The position numbers were made by a program, and so were the translations under genes. From the NCBI GenBank assembly GCA_001751015.1, contig MAXM01000145.1:1-10670 (forward strand): 10,670 nt of DNA, read 5' to 3'. This document shows positions 1 through 7,287 of this stretch, in pieces (positions within the stretch are counted from its first letter, which is position 1; every line of letters begins with the position of its first letter). A model generated the notes under the pieces. The model was given only the letters and a program-made list of their open reading frames with translations, was not told where the DNA came from and did not search any database. This DNA is from Desulfobacterales bacterium C00003106. GTDB lineage: Bacteria > Desulfobacterota > Desulfobacteria > Desulfobacterales > C00003106.

Positions 1-240
1 ATGTATAAATGCTATTACGGAGAGGGTAATATGTCAAGCGGATTATATTGATGGGGCATAACGCCTAAACCCCACAGTTAGGAACGGGAACGGGGCACTT
101 GGAGCACGAAAAGAGTCATAAAAAAGCTTGCTCTACGAAGAAAAAAACTATATACTATCAAATGGTTATTTTTGTTGCAATAACTAATATCTGTTTGAGA
201 TCAAGGACTTTTTACGAAATCATAAATTATCAACAGAAAA
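1..240. other. AT-rich intergenic leader, no gene recognised
   Basis: I see no convincing coding region here. The only reading frames are very short, or run on out of frame into the downstream gene. The first 100 bases are richer in G and C and hold small possible hairpins: TGGGG at 52-56 can pair with CCCCA at 70-74, or alternatively CCTAA at 64-68 with TTAGG at 78-82. A short GGAAC/GGGAAC/GGGG run follows at 81-96. From about 118 the sequence becomes A/T-rich and contains the promoter candidate listed separately. None of this matches a riboswitch or tRNA I recognise. Confidence 0.5.
128..156 (+). promoter_or_regulatory. Candidate sigma70-type promoter for the winged-helix gene
   Basis: TTGCTC at 128-133 and TATACT at 151-156 are separated by exactly 17 bases. 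The -10 box matches the TATAAT consensus at five of six positions; the -35 box matches only its TTG half. The site lies in an A-rich stretch about 95 bases upstream of the first plausible start codon, so the transcript would carry a leader of roughly 80-90 bases. In AT-rich DNA such matches arise by chance, so this is a candidate only. Confidence 0.35.
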
Positions 241-252
241 ATGGGGCAGATT

Positions 253-690
253 ATGGAAATCGTCAAACGGGTGTGCGACACCGCTCTTCAGATCATAAAG
301 GTTCCCGCGCTTTGGACTGTCAGGGAGCTGATCGTTGTATTGCGGGTCACAGAAAAAGTAATAGCAAAGAGAATGCCGGAAAAAGCAGAAAACAAGGAAG
401 AAACAGTTATCATAAAAAAACCGGCAGAGCCCCTTTCAGGAAAAAAACCGTCTCATAGAAAACAAGCAAAGGAAAAGAAGGCCGCATCAGCAACAACAAC
501 ATCCGGACGCAAAACTGTTACGGAAGAAGTCCTTGGTCTTATACAGAGTTCGCCTACAGGTATCACGGTTGGGGAATTAAGAAAAACAATGGGGATCGAA
601 AGCAAACAGATCTCAAATGCCTGCTTCAGGCTCTTGAAGCAGGAAAAAATTGAAAAAAAAGGCCGGGGTGTCTATTCAATTCGATCATAA
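253..690 (+). CDS. Lysine-rich protein with C-terminal winged-helix-like domain, function unknown
   Basis: This encodes about 145 residues that I cannot assign to a named family. The N-terminal 40 residues are a helical-looking stretch of alternating hydrophobic and basic residues (MEIVKRVCDTALQIIK...). A lysine/alanine/threonine-rich, low-complexity linker follows, with several KK pairs. The last ~57 residues read like a compact winged helix: a helix (TVTEEVLGLIQ), a turn with GITVGELRKTMGI, a recognition-like helix (SKQISNACFRLLKQ) and a basic wing (KIEKKGRGVYSI). A chromatin-like or regulatory DNA-binding role is plausible but inferred. The start at 253 is preferred because GGGG lies six bases upstream; an in-frame ATG at 241 has no clear Shine-Dalgarno and would add four residues. 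The gene converges on dut, has no operon partner in view, and contains an A8 tract at 653-660. There is no signal peptide or membrane segment. Confidence 0.72.
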   Translation: MEIVKRVCDTALQIIKVPALWTVRELIVVLRVTEKVIAKRMPEKAENKEETVIIKKPAEPLSGKKPSHRKQAKEKKAASATTTSGRKTVTEEVLGLIQSSPTGITVGELRKTMGIESKQISNACFRLLKQEKIEKKGRGVYSIRS

Positions 691-720
691 GGGGCTCACT
701 CAAAAATAACTTCACATTTT

Positions 721-816
721 GATGCGCCGATCCATCCCGTATGGCTGCGTTGCTCGTCGGTTAAATAGACCTCTATTCGCCCTCCTCGCGCCTTGCCATG
801 CGGGCGCCTCGACATC
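721..816 (-). repeat. Structured palindromic repeat, copy A (after dut)
   Basis: Read on the minus strand this has CAAGGCGCG (795-787), nine bases, the palindrome AATAGA-GG-TCTATT (777-764), ten bases, then GCAACGCAGC (753-744). Outside the boxes, CCCGTATGGC at 736-745 pairs with GCCATGCGGG at 795-804 (9 of 10, the tenth a G-T). Weaker pairing continues to GATG (721-724) and CATC (813-816). The same boxes with the same 9 and 10 base spacings occur in the two copies upstream of infB. The element fills the convergent gap between the winged-helix gene and dut, ending only four bases before the dut stop codon. The stretch at 691-720 has no partner arm here, so this copy may be truncated. It could also act as a structured transcript end, but there is no U-run typical of an intrinsic terminator. 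Confidence 0.75.
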
Positions 817-820
817 TGAA

Positions 821-1273
821 TCAGATTCCTGTATGCCCGAATCCGCCTGTATCCCTCGAGCTTTTGTCCAGGGCCTTCACCTCTTTCAGTTCTGCCTGAA
901 AGACCTTCTGTATCACCATTTGAGCAATTCGGTCACCCCGTCTGATGGTATATGGACTCCTTCCGAGGTTGATGAGGGCAACTCCCACCTCTCCCCGATA
1001 ATCTGAATCTATTGTCCCGGGCGAATTAATGAGACCGATTCCATGCTTTACGGCAAGGCCGCTGCGAGGACGAATTTGCGCTTCAAAACCCGGCGGCACG
1101 GCCATGGCAAGACCTGTCGGAACCAGTACGATCTCTCCTGGCGACAACTCTACCGACTCCCTGACAGCAGCATATATATCCATCCCCGACGCATCTCGCG
1201 TCATATATCTTGGCAAAGGGATATCAGCGTCTTCGTCCGGGCGAACCTTGCGGATCTCGATCGATAGCTTCAA
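821..1273 (-). CDS. dut: dUTPase (deoxyuridine 5'-triphosphate nucleotidohydrolase)
   Basis: This trimeric cytosolic enzyme hydrolyses dUTP to dUMP and pyrophosphate, keeping uracil out of DNA and supplying dUMP for thymidylate synthesis. All five family motifs are visible in order: ASGMDIYA (28-35), RPRSGLA (68-74), GLINSPGTIDSDYRGEV (80-96) with the presumed catalytic Asp89, RRGDRIAQMV (111-120), and RDTGGFGHTG (140-149) near the C-terminus, which closes over the substrate. The length of 150 residues is normal. Motif 5 has His where Ser is common (FGHTG), a tolerated variant. The start codon is TTG, overlapping the TGA of the upstream peptidase gene as TTGA; GGAGG lies ten bases before it. 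No nearby ATG gives a sensible N-terminus. It is the last gene of the operon and ends next to repeat copy A. Confidence 0.97.
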   Translation of the reverse strand: MKLSIEIRKVRPDEDADIPLPRYMTRDASGMDIYAAVRESVELSPGEIVLVPTGLAMAVPPGFEAQIRPRSGLAVKHGIGLINSPGTIDSDYRGEVGVALINLGRSPYTIRRGDRIAQMVIQKVFQAELKEVKALDKSSRDTGGFGHTGI

Positions 1274-2538
1274 AACCTGAAAGCCTCCCTGTAGACTCTG
1301 TCCTTGCCCTGCACGGGCCCGAGAAAGACAGACGACATATATCTTTCCTCAAATATTTCATCAGCCATTGCCTGTATATCACCGGAAGTCACCTTTTCAA
1401 GGCCTTGCATCACTTCTTCCAGGGAAACATATCGACCAAAATAGAATTCACCTTGCGCCAGTCTGTTCATCCGGTTGTCCGTACTTTCTGCGGCGAGATA
1501 GAGGCCCCCTTTGAAATGTTCCTTTGCAGCGCCAAGTTCTTCTTCTTTAACAGGCCTTTTTTTCATCAGCGTTATCTGTTCTGAAATTATTGACAGGGTC
1601 TCATCGATTGATTTTTCATCTGTCCCGGCGTATATTCCGAGCATTCCGGTGTCAACATAGGGCGATTGAAAGGAAAATATGGAATAGGCCAAACCTCGAT
1701 TTTCCCTGACCTCCTGAAACAATCTCGAACTCATGCTTCCTCCCAATATGATATTCAGCAGGGAGATCTCATATCGCCGGGGGGCCGTCACGCTGAGCCC
1801 CTTTGTGCCAATACATACATGCACCTGTTCCAGATCCTTGGGATAGGTCGCAACAACAGAACGTGTTTCAGGGAGGACCCTTTCCGGGAATTGCGCCTTC
1901 CTGGAAATATGCGCAAAAGAACCCTGAAGCATATCAATAAATTGAGAATGGTTTATGTTGCCGGTCGCGGCAATGATTATCCTGTCCGGCAGATAGGTCC
2001 TCTCAAGATAGTGGTTTATGGCCTCCGCATTGAGGGCTGACACTGTATCCTCAGTCCCTAAAATGGACATGCCGAGAGAGTGATTGCCACCCCAGAAAGC
2101 CTCGGCAAGGAGCGTGTGAATGTGATCATCCGGCGTATCTTCCATCATCGCTATTTCCTGCAGGATAACCTGGCGCTCCCTCTCTATCTCCCGGCCATCA
2201 AAAATGGAATTGAGAAAGATATCTGAAAGGAGGTCCACCATAATGTCAAGGTGCGTATCCATCACCTTTGCATGAAAACATGTAGACTCCTTGGAAGTGA
2301 ATGCGTTTGACATACCGCCGATGGCGTCAAAGTCTTTTGCAATCTGAAAACCGGAACGTCTTTTCGTGCCCTTGAAGATCATGTGCTCAATGAAATGAGA
2401 AACCCCGTTTTCGTCGGGATTCTCATCGCGTGAACCCGCATACACCCAGATGCTCATTGAGACGGAACGAACATTGGGCATCCGCTCAGTAATGATGCGG
2501 ACGCCGTTTTTCAGTTCCGTTTTTTCCACCCTGTTCAA
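1270..2538 (-). CDS. M16 (pitrilysin/mitochondrial processing peptidase-like) zinc peptidase
   Basis: This 422-residue protein resembles the beta subunit of mitochondrial processing peptidase and the bacterial MlpA/YmxG type. The inverted zinc motif HxxEH is intact (HFIEH, H48, E51, H52), and the third zinc ligand is probably E128 in VILQEIAMMED, about 76 residues further on as the family expects. The second half is the non-catalytic M16 domain, with the R...Y substrate-binding region MSSRLFQEVRENRGLAYSIF. No signal peptide is visible, so a cytoplasmic role is inferred. Substrate unknown; in Bacillus subtilis a homologue (mlpA) also lies near pnp. The start is TTG, overlapping the pnp stop as TTGA, with AAGGA eight bases upstream. 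Downstream the stop overlaps dut the same way, so all three are probably translationally coupled. Confidence 0.95.
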   Translation of the reverse strand: MNRVEKTELKNGVRIITERMPNVRSVSMSIWVYAGSRDENPDENGVSHFIEHMIFKGTKRRSGFQIAKDFDAIGGMSNAFTSKESTCFHAKVMDTHLDIMVDLLSDIFLNSIFDGREIERERQVILQEIAMMEDTPDDHIHTLLAEAFWGGNHSLGMSILGTEDTVSALNAEAINHYLERTYLPDRIIIAATGNINHSQFIDMLQGSFAHISRKAQFPERVLPETRSVVATYPKDLEQVHVCIGTKGLSVTAPRRYEISLLNIILGGSMSSRLFQEVRENRGLAYSIFSFQSPYVDTGMLGIYAGTDEKSIDETLSIISEQITLMKKRPVKEEELGAAKEHFKGGLYLAAESTDNRMNRLAQGEFYFGRYVSLEEVMQGLEKVTSGDIQAMADEIFEERYMSSVFLGPVQGKDRVYREAFRF

Positions 2539-4631
2539 TTTTTCTTTCCTTCTGCCGCAAGAGCGGCCTTTCGGCTCAGTCTGATCTTGCCGTCCCGGTT
2601 CACTTCAAGCACCTTGACTCTTACTTTATCTCCTTCCTTCAGGATATCCGTGACCTTATGCACAGGCTTGAAATCGAGTTGAGATATATGAACCAGGCCG
2701 TCAGTCCCCGGAAAAATCTCCACAAACGCCCCAAAATCCATTATCTTCCGAACAGTTCCATCATACATAGCGCCAACTTCAGCCTCCTGAACAATATCTT
2801 CAACCATCTTGAGGGCCTGTTTTGCGGATTCTTCAGTGTCCCCCATGATCTTGACAGACCCGGTGTCGTCCACATCGATGCGCGCCCCGGTCTCAAGCTG
2901 AATGCCTCGTATTATCTTTCCTCCCGGCCCTATTATGTCCCGTATCTTGCCGGGATTGATCTTGAGGGCGAATGCCTTTGGCGCATGCGGCGACATCTCG
3001 GAATTCGGCCCTTTTATGGTCTCGGCCATGCTGTCGAGAATAGACAATCTCCCTTTGCTTGCCTGCTCCAGCGCCTTTTCGAGAACATCCTTTGTCAGAC
3101 CGTCAATCTTGATATCCATCTGAAGGGCGCAAATCCCTTCACGCGTCCCCGCAACCTTGAAATCCATATCCCCCATGTGATCTTCATCACCAAGGATGTC
3201 GGACAAAACGATTACGGTGTCTCCCTCTTTCATGAGCCCCATAGCGATACCGGCCACGGGCGCTTTCACCGGAACCCCCGCATCCATTAAGGCCAGACTT
3301 CCGGCGCATACCGTTGCCATTGAAGAAGAACCGTTTGATTCGGTAATCTCGGAAACAATCCGGATAGTATACGCAAACTCTTCCGGCGACGGCAGTATCT
3401 TTTCGAGCGCCCTTGTGGCCAGGGCCCCGTGTCCGATCTCTCTCCGTCCAGGCCCCATCATACGTCTTGCTTCTCCCACGCAATAAGGGGGGAAATTATA
3501 ATGCAGCATAAAGGCCCTGGTAATATCTCCGTTCAGCGTCTCCATACGCTGTTCGTCTCCAGCGGAGCCAAGCGTCACGGTCCCGATGGCCTGAGTTTCT
3601 CCACGTGTAAAAAGAGAAGAACCATGCACCCTCGGAAGGAGCCCGATCTCACAGGAGATATTCCGAACCTCGTCAAAGCCGCGGCCGTCAATACGCTTTC
3701 CCTCTTTTAATGCCAGGTCACGTATCACGCGTCTTTCCAGTTTATGAAAGCCCTGTTCTATCTCCGTTTTTTTGTCTTCCCATGTCTCCGTAAGACGCGT
3801 TACAAGATCTTCTTTGATTTTCGCCAGCCTTGCTTCTCTCTCAAGCTTTTCGGATACGCCAATTGCTTCCCGGATCTGAGGGAGCGCGATCTTTTCGACC
3901 TCTGAAGTCAGGGTCTCGTCCCTTTCAGGCTGCGCTATTTCCCGTTTCGGCTTGCCGGCTGCCTCTCTCAGTTCCCGTTGAACCTTGAGTATCGGCTGCA
4001 TCTCGTTATGTCCGAAGAAAATCGCTTCCAGCATCTCGGATTCCTTGACGTTCTTGCCGCCTCCTTCCACCATGACTACTGCATCCTCAGTTCCCGCTAC
4101 GATAAGATTGATGGTGCTCGAATTCCACTGATCGATGGGAGGATTGATCCTCAGTTCCCCGCTGATCTTTCCGACCCTCACTGCAGCCACAGGCCCTTGA
4201 AACGGCATGTCGGACAGTTCAAGAGACGCGGACGCCCCAATCAGGGCAAGAACATCAGGATCATTCTCTTTGTCCATTGACAACACAGTGGCGATAATCT
4301 GGGTTTCATGCCGGTAATCCTTTGGGAAAAGAGGACGGATAGGACGATCTATGATGCGCGCAGTCAGGGTCTCTTTTTCACTCGGCCTTCCCATCTCCCG
4401 GCGGAAGTAGTTCCCCGGAATCCTGCCTGCTGAATATCCCTTCTCCATATATTCGACTGTAAGAGGCACAAAATCGATCCCTTCCACGATCCTTCTTGCA
4501 GCAACCGATGTCACCAGGACAACGGTATCACCATACTGGACGAGAACCGCGCCACCTGCCTGCTTAGCTATGCGTCCCGTCTCAAGTGTAAGCGTTCTTC
4601 CCCCTACTTCAGTTTTGAGTCTAAGTGCCAT
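2535..4631 (-). CDS. pnp: Polyribonucleotide nucleotidyltransferase (PNPase)
   Basis: A trimeric 3'-to-5' phosphorolytic exoribonuclease of mRNA decay that releases nucleoside diphosphates. Domain order is complete over 698 residues: the first RNase PH core with the NYFRREMGRPSE region (about 75-85), an all-alpha linker (about 240-310), the second catalytic RNase PH core (about 315-540) with GRRE and the acidic metal site DILGDEDHMGDMDF (about 478-491), a KH domain with IIGPGGKIIRGIQ (about 566-578), and an S1 domain (about 620-690, GTVRKIMDFGAFVEI). I prefer the ATG at 4631; an in-frame TTG at 4637 would add two residues and share the AAGGAA upstream, so it cannot be excluded. The 54-base gap after rpsO shows only weak pairing (GTTCT with AGAAC), not the long RNase III hairpin known from E. 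coli. The stop overlaps the peptidase start. Confidence 0.98.
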   Translation of the reverse strand: MALRLKTEVGGRTLTLETGRIAKQAGGAVLVQYGDTVVLVTSVAARRIVEGIDFVPLTVEYMEKGYSAGRIPGNYFRREMGRPSEKETLTARIIDRPIRPLFPKDYRHETQIIATVLSMDKENDPDVLALIGASASLELSDMPFQGPVAAVRVGKISGELRINPPIDQWNSSTINLIVAGTEDAVVMVEGGGKNVKESEMLEAIFFGHNEMQPILKVQRELREAAGKPKREIAQPERDETLTSEVEKIALPQIREAIGVSEKLEREARLAKIKEDLVTRLTETWEDKKTEIEQGFHKLERRVIRDLALKEGKRIDGRGFDEVRNISCEIGLLPRVHGSSLFTRGETQAIGTVTLGSAGDEQRMETLNGDITRAFMLHYNFPPYCVGEARRMMGPGRREIGHGALATRALEKILPSPEEFAYTIRIVSEITESNGSSSMATVCAGSLALMDAGVPVKAPVAGIAMGLMKEGDTVIVLSDILGDEDHMGDMDFKVAGTREGICALQMDIKIDGLTKDVLEKALEQASKGRLSILDSMAETIKGPNSEMSPHAPKAFALKINPGKIRDIIGPGGKIIRGIQLETGARIDVDDTGSVKIMGDTEESAKQALKMVEDIVQEAEVGAMYDGTVRKIMDFGAFVEIFPGTDGLVHISQLDFKPVHKVTDILKEGDKVRVKVLEVNRDGKIRLSRKAALAAEGKKN

Positions 4632-4685
4632 GTTCAATATTTCCTTCCTGGGGTTCTCCGTGTCTCCAATAGAACTGCAGAGGAG

Positions 4686-4955
4686 TTATTTTCTCAAAGA
4701 AAGTGATTTAATAACGTTCTTATACCGATCTACGTCTTTGTTCTTGAGATAGTTCAGTAATCTTCTGCGACTGCCTACCAGTTTCAACAACCCGCGTCTT
4801 GAATGATGGTCCTTCTTGTGGACCTTGAAGTGCTCTGTCAAGTGAGTTATTCTGGCCGTCAAAAGAGCGACCTGAACCTCCGGCGACCCTGTATCCTGGG
4901 TGTGCAATTTAAACTTGTCTATAATTGCCTTCTTATCTGACGTAGTTAGATGCAC
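4686..4955 (-). CDS. rpsO: 30S ribosomal protein S15
   Basis: S15 is a primary 16S rRNA-binding protein that organises the central domain of the 30S subunit. The 89-residue product has the usual size and carries the family signature HTQDTGSPEVQVALLTARI, then the basic helices with HKKDHHSRRGLLKLVG and SRRRLLNYLK. The frame is open much further upstream (to 5231), but that extension lies over truB and is not S15-like. I place the start at the GTG at 4955, because the protein then begins exactly where S15 proteins begin and a strong AGGAGG lies at 4970-4965. This Shine-Dalgarno sits inside the last codons of truB, whose stop ends five bases before the GTG, so coupled translation is likely. Many bacterial S15 proteins repress their own mRNA; no such structure is obvious here. 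Confidence 0.97.
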   Translation of the reverse strand: MHLTTSDKKAIIDKFKLHTQDTGSPEVQVALLTARITHLTEHFKVHKKDHHSRRGLLKLVGSRRRLLNYLKNKDVDRYKNVIKSLSLRK

Positions 4956-4959
4956 CTTC

Positions 4960-5958
4960 TTACTCCTCCTTTTGATTATCGAACTCAATTTTTTTGTTTG
5001 CGGTCTGACGCAGAGTCGAGTCGTTAAATCCATGACAAGTTCCATTTCCACGCGGAAATACGGCATGGTATCTGTAGCACCCATCTTTTTCAACACGACG
5101 CATGACTGCAATAAGCCTTTCCTGTGAGTTGACCACCTTAAGCCATGATGATCCGTTTCGCTCAAACGGGGCAAGTAGTCTCCTTGCCAAAAGCTGTCCG
5201 GAAAGGACCTCCGCCGCTGTTTTGTCGTCAACTGCCAATTCGGGCGTCTCAGAAAGGGAATCCTTCATGCTTATGATTCGACTGCCAACGGAATCCGTCT
5301 CTGACAAGGCGGCGATTTCATCGAGTGTCACGGCATCTTCGATACTGAACCTCCCGCAGGCAAGACGCCTCAAATCCGCAAGATGCCCGCCGCACCCGAG
5401 GGCATCACCGATATCGGAAGCTAACGCGCGAATATATGTCCCCTTTGAACAGCAAACCCTGAAATAGACCTCCGGCAAATCCATTTCAAGTATCTCAAGC
5501 CAATATATTGTTATCTGCCTGGCCGGTTTCCTGATCCCCCTTCCGGACCGGGCAAGTTTATAAAGCGGAATCCCTTTGTGTTTCAGCGCTGAGAAGATAG
5601 GGGGGATCTGCTTTCCGCTCCCTACGAATCGTGCGCATACACTCTCTACCCCGCTTCTCGTGAGCGCGGGGGTTGCCACTTCCGAGAGCACCTTTCCTGT
5701 GGCATCCTGGGTGTCCGTGCGAACTCCGAGACGCAAAACACCGTCATACACCTTTGTCAACGATTCCAGAATTCCTGCAAGGCGGGTGGCCTTGTCAATA
5801 CAGCAAACCAACAGCCCTGTCGCGAAAGGGTCTAATGTTCCGGTGTGGCCTGCCTTCCCGGCCTTCAAGAGCCGCTTCACACTCGCCACGACTCCGGCAG
5901 AAGAGATACCGGCAGGCTTGTCTACCAACAAAATTCCGTCCATGAATCCCGGCTTCAC
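4960..5958 (-). CDS. truB: tRNA pseudouridine(55) synthase
   Basis: TruB isomerises U55 of the T-loop to pseudouridine in nearly all tRNAs and also acts as a tRNA chaperone. The catalytic segment GHTGTLDPFATGLL carries the nucleophile Asp43. Other conserved parts are the N-terminal GILLVDKPAGISS, SALKHKGIPLYKLARSG (about 123-139, with Y133), and SKGTYIRALASDIG (171-184) followed by GGHLADLRRLACGRF. A C-terminal PUA-like region spans about 240-300. The length of 332 is slightly long, mostly a C-terminal tail of about 30 residues that also encodes the rpsO ribosome binding site. The start chosen is GTG at 5958, overlapping the nrnA stop as GTGA. An in-frame ATG at 5943 (MDGILLVDKPAG) fits the usual TruB N-terminus equally well and has GGGA just upstream, so the true start may be five residues later. 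Confidence 0.97.
   Translation of the reverse strand: MKPGFMDGILLVDKPAGISSAGVVASVKRLLKAGKAGHTGTLDPFATGLLVCCIDKATRLAGILESLTKVYDGVLRLGVRTDTQDATGKVLSEVATPALTRSGVESVCARFVGSGKQIPPIFSALKHKGIPLYKLARSGRGIRKPARQITIYWLEILEMDLPEVYFRVCCSKGTYIRALASDIGDALGCGGHLADLRRLACGRFSIEDAVTLDEIAALSETDSVGSRIISMKDSLSETPELAVDDKTAAEVLSGQLLARRLLAPFERNGSSWLKVVNSQERLIAVMRRVEKDGCYRYHAVFPRGNGTCHGFNDSTLRQTANKKIEFDNQKEE
4965..4970 (-). promoter_or_regulatory. Strong ribosome binding site deciding the rpsO start
   Basis: AGGAGG (extended AGGAGGAG) on the minus strand stands nine bases upstream of the GTG at 4955. It lies within the last codons of truB, upstream of the truB stop. It argues against the longer in-frame opening and fixes the short 89-residue S15. 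Confidence 0.8.
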
Positions 5959-6950
5959 TTCGTTCCGCCTACCCCACTACCCTGCGGTTCAACTGAATCA
6001 GCAATCCTGGTCAACCGGCTTTTTATTGAATCAATATCCCCCGCTGCCTCGAAACCCGACGCGTTGAAATGTCCCCCGCCGCCAAACTCTTCTGCTATTT
6101 TCGCCACATTCACATTTCCTGCAGAACGAAGACTTACATGTAATCTCCCTTCGGAGACCTCCTGAACAAGGGCTGAAAACTCTATTCCTGTAATAAACCG
6201 GGGATAGTCCACAAATCCATTGATGTCGTCCCGTATCGTTCCTGTCTTTGCCATGGTTGCAAGCGTAACTGTCAAGGTCGCAAACATCTTGTTTGGCGAT
6301 ATTTCCAGAGTATCGAGCACATGGCTCAAAAGCTTCAGCCGAGCCGCGGAATACGTGCCATAGACCTTCCGTGCCACAACCTGAGGTATAACCCCCAACC
6401 CTACCATCTCTTCCGAGATCCGGAAAGCGGCTTGATTTGTGTTGGAAAACCGAAACGACCCTGTATCCGTCAGGATTGCGGTATAAAGATTCAAGGCCGC
6501 ACTTCGTGTAATCGGCTGCCTCAATTCCCCGATAAGGCGATAGACCAGTTCGGCTGATGCACAGGCATTTTCATCGACCAGGTGCACGCCGCCGGATATG
6601 TTATTGTTCCTGTGATGGTCAATGTTGATCATGGCTTCCGGCATTCTGCTTTTCTTTAAGACCTTTCCCGCTCGGTCAAGATCACTGCAGTCAATAACAA
6701 CAAACACTTCCCGTTGTTCCGGATCAGCAAGTTCTGCTGTAAATTGATACGCACCGGGCATAAAAAGATATCTGTCAGGAACTGGTGTCTCACAATAACA
6801 GACCACGTCCTTTCCCATAGTCCCTAATATCTCTCCAAGGGCCAGAGAAGAACCTATGGCGTCTCCGTCGGGATTGACATGAGTTGCAATCAGAAAACGG
6901 TTCTTGCTCATTATTAGAGCTGCTGCCCGGCTAATCAGATCCTGTTTCAT
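5955..6950 (-). CDS. nrnA: DHH/DHHA1 phosphoesterase, NrnA-type oligoribonuclease / pAp phosphatase
   Basis: NrnA-like enzymes degrade 2-5 base RNA fragments and dephosphorylate pAp; some relatives hydrolyse cyclic dinucleotide products such as pApA. The metal-binding motifs are complete: THVNPDGDAIGS (23-34, with H24, D28, D30), VVIDCSD (84-90, D87), IDHHRNN (110-116, the DHH triad) and ILTDTGSFRFSNT (159-171, D162). The C-terminal DHHA1 domain has the substrate-binding FGGGGHFNASG (289-299). The length of 331 is typical. The gene overlaps the end of rbfA by 20 bases and its stop overlaps the truB start as GTGA. Its place between rbfA and truB is a recurring arrangement in lineages without orn, and it complements PNPase by finishing off oligoribonucleotides. 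The exact substrate cannot be read from sequence. The Shine-Dalgarno is weak, consistent with coupling to rbfA. Confidence 0.94.
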   Translation of the reverse strand: MKQDLISRAAALIMSKNRFLIATHVNPDGDAIGSSLALGEILGTMGKDVVCYCETPVPDRYLFMPGAYQFTAELADPEQREVFVVIDCSDLDRAGKVLKKSRMPEAMINIDHHRNNNISGGVHLVDENACASAELVYRLIGELRQPITRSAALNLYTAILTDTGSFRFSNTNQAAFRISEEMVGLGVIPQVVARKVYGTYSAARLKLLSHVLDTLEISPNKMFATLTVTLATMAKTGTIRDDINGFVDYPRFITGIEFSALVQEVSEGRLHVSLRSAGNVNVAKIAEEFGGGGHFNASGFEAAGDIDSIKSRLTRIADSVEPQGSGVGGTK

Positions 6951-7287
6951 GCAACTTGCTCAAAATACGATCAATACGATCGCCGTAATCAAAGGATTCA
7001 TCATAATGGAAGCGGAGTTCCGGCACATACCTGAGCTGCAGATAACGTCCCATTTCCCTTCGAACAAAGCCCATAGCGCTCTCAAGGCCCGCTCTGACTT
7101 CCTCCTCCCGCTCTGGCCTGTTCCTCACACAAAAATAGACATGAGCCACCCTCAAGTCATTGCTAACCTCGACACTCGTGATGGTAACCAGTGCAAGGCG
7201 AGGGTCTTTTATCTTTTTCAGCAGAAGTTCCGACACTCCAGCCTGTATCAACCCTGACACCCTGCTTCTCCGTTTGACTGCTCTCAT
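6931..7287 (-). CDS. rbfA: 30S ribosome-binding factor A
   Basis: RbfA binds the immature 30S subunit near helix 1 and the neck and assists late 16S rRNA processing, notably in the cold. The product has 118 residues, the normal size, with the single KH-like fold recognisable from the RVSGLIQAGVSELLLKKIKDPR start, the VTITSVEVSNDLRVAHVYF strand-helix block and the terminal RYVPELRFHYDESFDYGDRI segment, which closely follows the family pattern. The start ATG overlaps the ylxP stop as ATGA. The 3' end runs 20 bases into nrnA. Together with IF2 and S15 in the same operon it belongs to small-subunit assembly and initiation. Confidence 0.96.
   Translation of the reverse strand: MRAVKRRSRVSGLIQAGVSELLLKKIKDPRLALVTITSVEVSNDLRVAHVYFCVRNRPEREEEVRAGLESAMGFVRREMGRYLQLRYVPELRFHYDESFDYGDRIDRILSKLHETGSD

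Noticed and set aside
99..458. 119-residue plus-strand frame overlapping the winged-helix gene
   Set aside because: Its composition is irregular and it shares most of its length with the better supported frame at 253-690; no ribosome binding site decides for it.
764..777. Intrinsic terminator after dut or the winged-helix gene
   Set aside because: The hairpin is AT-rich, short and not followed by a U-run; it is better explained as the apex of repeat A.
719..1006. Plus-strand open frame across repeat A and the end of dut
   Set aside because: It is made of repeat sequence plus antisense dut and does not resemble a protein.
2658..3290. 210-residue plus-strand open frame opposite pnp
   Set aside because: Antisense shadow of a clearly functional PNPase gene, with no recognisable domain.
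4632..4685. RNase III-type autoregulatory hairpin in the pnp leader, as in E. coli
   Set aside because: Only a five-base stem (GTTCT/AGAAC) with a 13-base loop is present, too weak to claim.
4956..5231. In-frame N-terminal extension that would make S15 181 residues long
   Set aside because: It overlaps truB, has no S15-like sequence, and a strong AGGAGG precedes a GTG exactly where S15 proteins start.
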